Source of the DNA: Methyloterricola oryzae
GTDB taxonomy: Bacteria; Pseudomonadota; Gammaproteobacteria; Methylococcales; Methylococcaceae
NCBI RefSeq assembly: GCF_000934725.1
Contig: NZ_JYNS01000002.1
Span: forward strand, 1 to 64,000
DNA: 64,000 nt
Reading direction: 5' to 3'
This document shows, piece after piece, positions 63,872-64,000 of this stretch (the stretch's first letter is position 1; every line of letters begins with the position of its first letter). The translations under genes were made by a program, and so were the position numbers. The notes under the pieces are model-generated. The model had not been told where the DNA came from. It ran no database searches and saw nothing but the letters and a program-made list of their open reading frames with translations.

Positions 63872-64000
63872 TCAGGCTGCCAGCATGCGGTTTACCCACG
63901 CGTGCGCGTCCTGCCAGCGGGGCGTCTGCCGCAGCGTGGCGGCGTCCAGTGCCGCTCGAGCACGCATACGGATCAGCCGGTCCTGGCGAACCGCCGGGGC
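63872..64000 (-). CDS. C-terminus of probable beta-N-acetylhexosaminidase NagZ (cut by window edge)
   Basis: Forty-two residues are visible in the frame that ends at 63872. They end QTPRWQDAHAWVNRMLAA after an Arg/Ala-rich helix, which resembles the tail of NagZ. In Pseudomonas the order nagZ, hpt-like gene, MTIP is known. The call rests mostly on that gene order; the catalytic part is outside the window. Confidence 0.45.
   Translation of the reverse strand, partial: APAVRQDRLIRMRARAALDAATLRQTPRWQDAHAWVNRMLAA

Overview
The window is a GC-rich gammaproteobacterial chromosome segment. The housekeeping genes at the right end (trxA, rho, apbC, dcd, hemL, an entericidin, prfC, a methylthioinosine phosphorylase beside a hypoxanthine phosphoribosyltransferase) are typical of that class. 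A Methylococcales-like (methanotroph) or sulfur-oxidising relative is plausible, but no diagnostic C1 gene is in view, so the genus is left open. No complete tRNA, rRNA, CRISPR array, phage capsid or terminase gene was seen.

Left flank (1-8.2 kb): the cut-off 5' end of an IS481-type transposase with one terminal repeat; an AraC regulator followed by a SAM methyltransferase; a divergent 1066-residue secreted FG-GAP/VCBS propeller protein; a BTAD (SARP-like) regulator; and a small coiled-coil protein.

Main feature (8.3-29.9 kb, all minus strand): a compact operon of about 21 kb for a contractile injection system of the extracellular (eCIS, PVC/Afp-like) class. In transcription order it encodes sheath, inner tube, zinc-finger baseplate protein, a Pro-rich unknown, DUF4255 cap protein, AAA+ ATPase, a small unknown, a DUF4157 (HELTH) cargo candidate, tube adaptor, LysM/tail-X protein, VgrG/Pvc8-like hub, gp5-like spike, PAAR-like tip, gp25, two baseplate J proteins, a tail-I protein with a beta-helix-like tail, and a DUF6519 fibre-like protein. 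Most genes overlap by the 4-base ATGA, so the assembly is probably translated as one coupled unit. One sheath and one tube gene are present, with no phage head, lysis or type VI membrane-complex genes. The cargo candidate and the distal part of the fibre gene are clearly AT-richer than the rest. A 19-base copy of an initiator-tRNA 3' end at 30.45 kb and the IS481 end at the left suggest that 0.2-30.5 kb may be a mobile island.

Middle (30.6-49.4 kb): an AttEFGH-like ABC export operon with a lipocalin-type (AttH/CrtC) lipoprotein; two MsbA-like ABC exporters; a Cys-type sulfatase with a C-terminal dockerin-like segment, translationally coupled to its formylglycine-generating enzyme; a bacterial homologue of the plant DUF579/GXM xylan methyltransferases; an FGGY sugar kinase; small membrane proteins (RDD, DUF2721, DUF6524-like); a hemerythrin; a long palindromic intergenic repeat; and cysQ.

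Right part (49.5-64 kb): nucleotidase, trxA and rho; a TonB receptor - YfiR - GGDEF/EAL operon likely to couple an outer-membrane signal to c-di-GMP; apbC-dcd; hemL; entericidin; prfC; divergently arranged soxZ and soxY; and a purine salvage operon ending at the window edge in the C-terminus of a probable nagZ.
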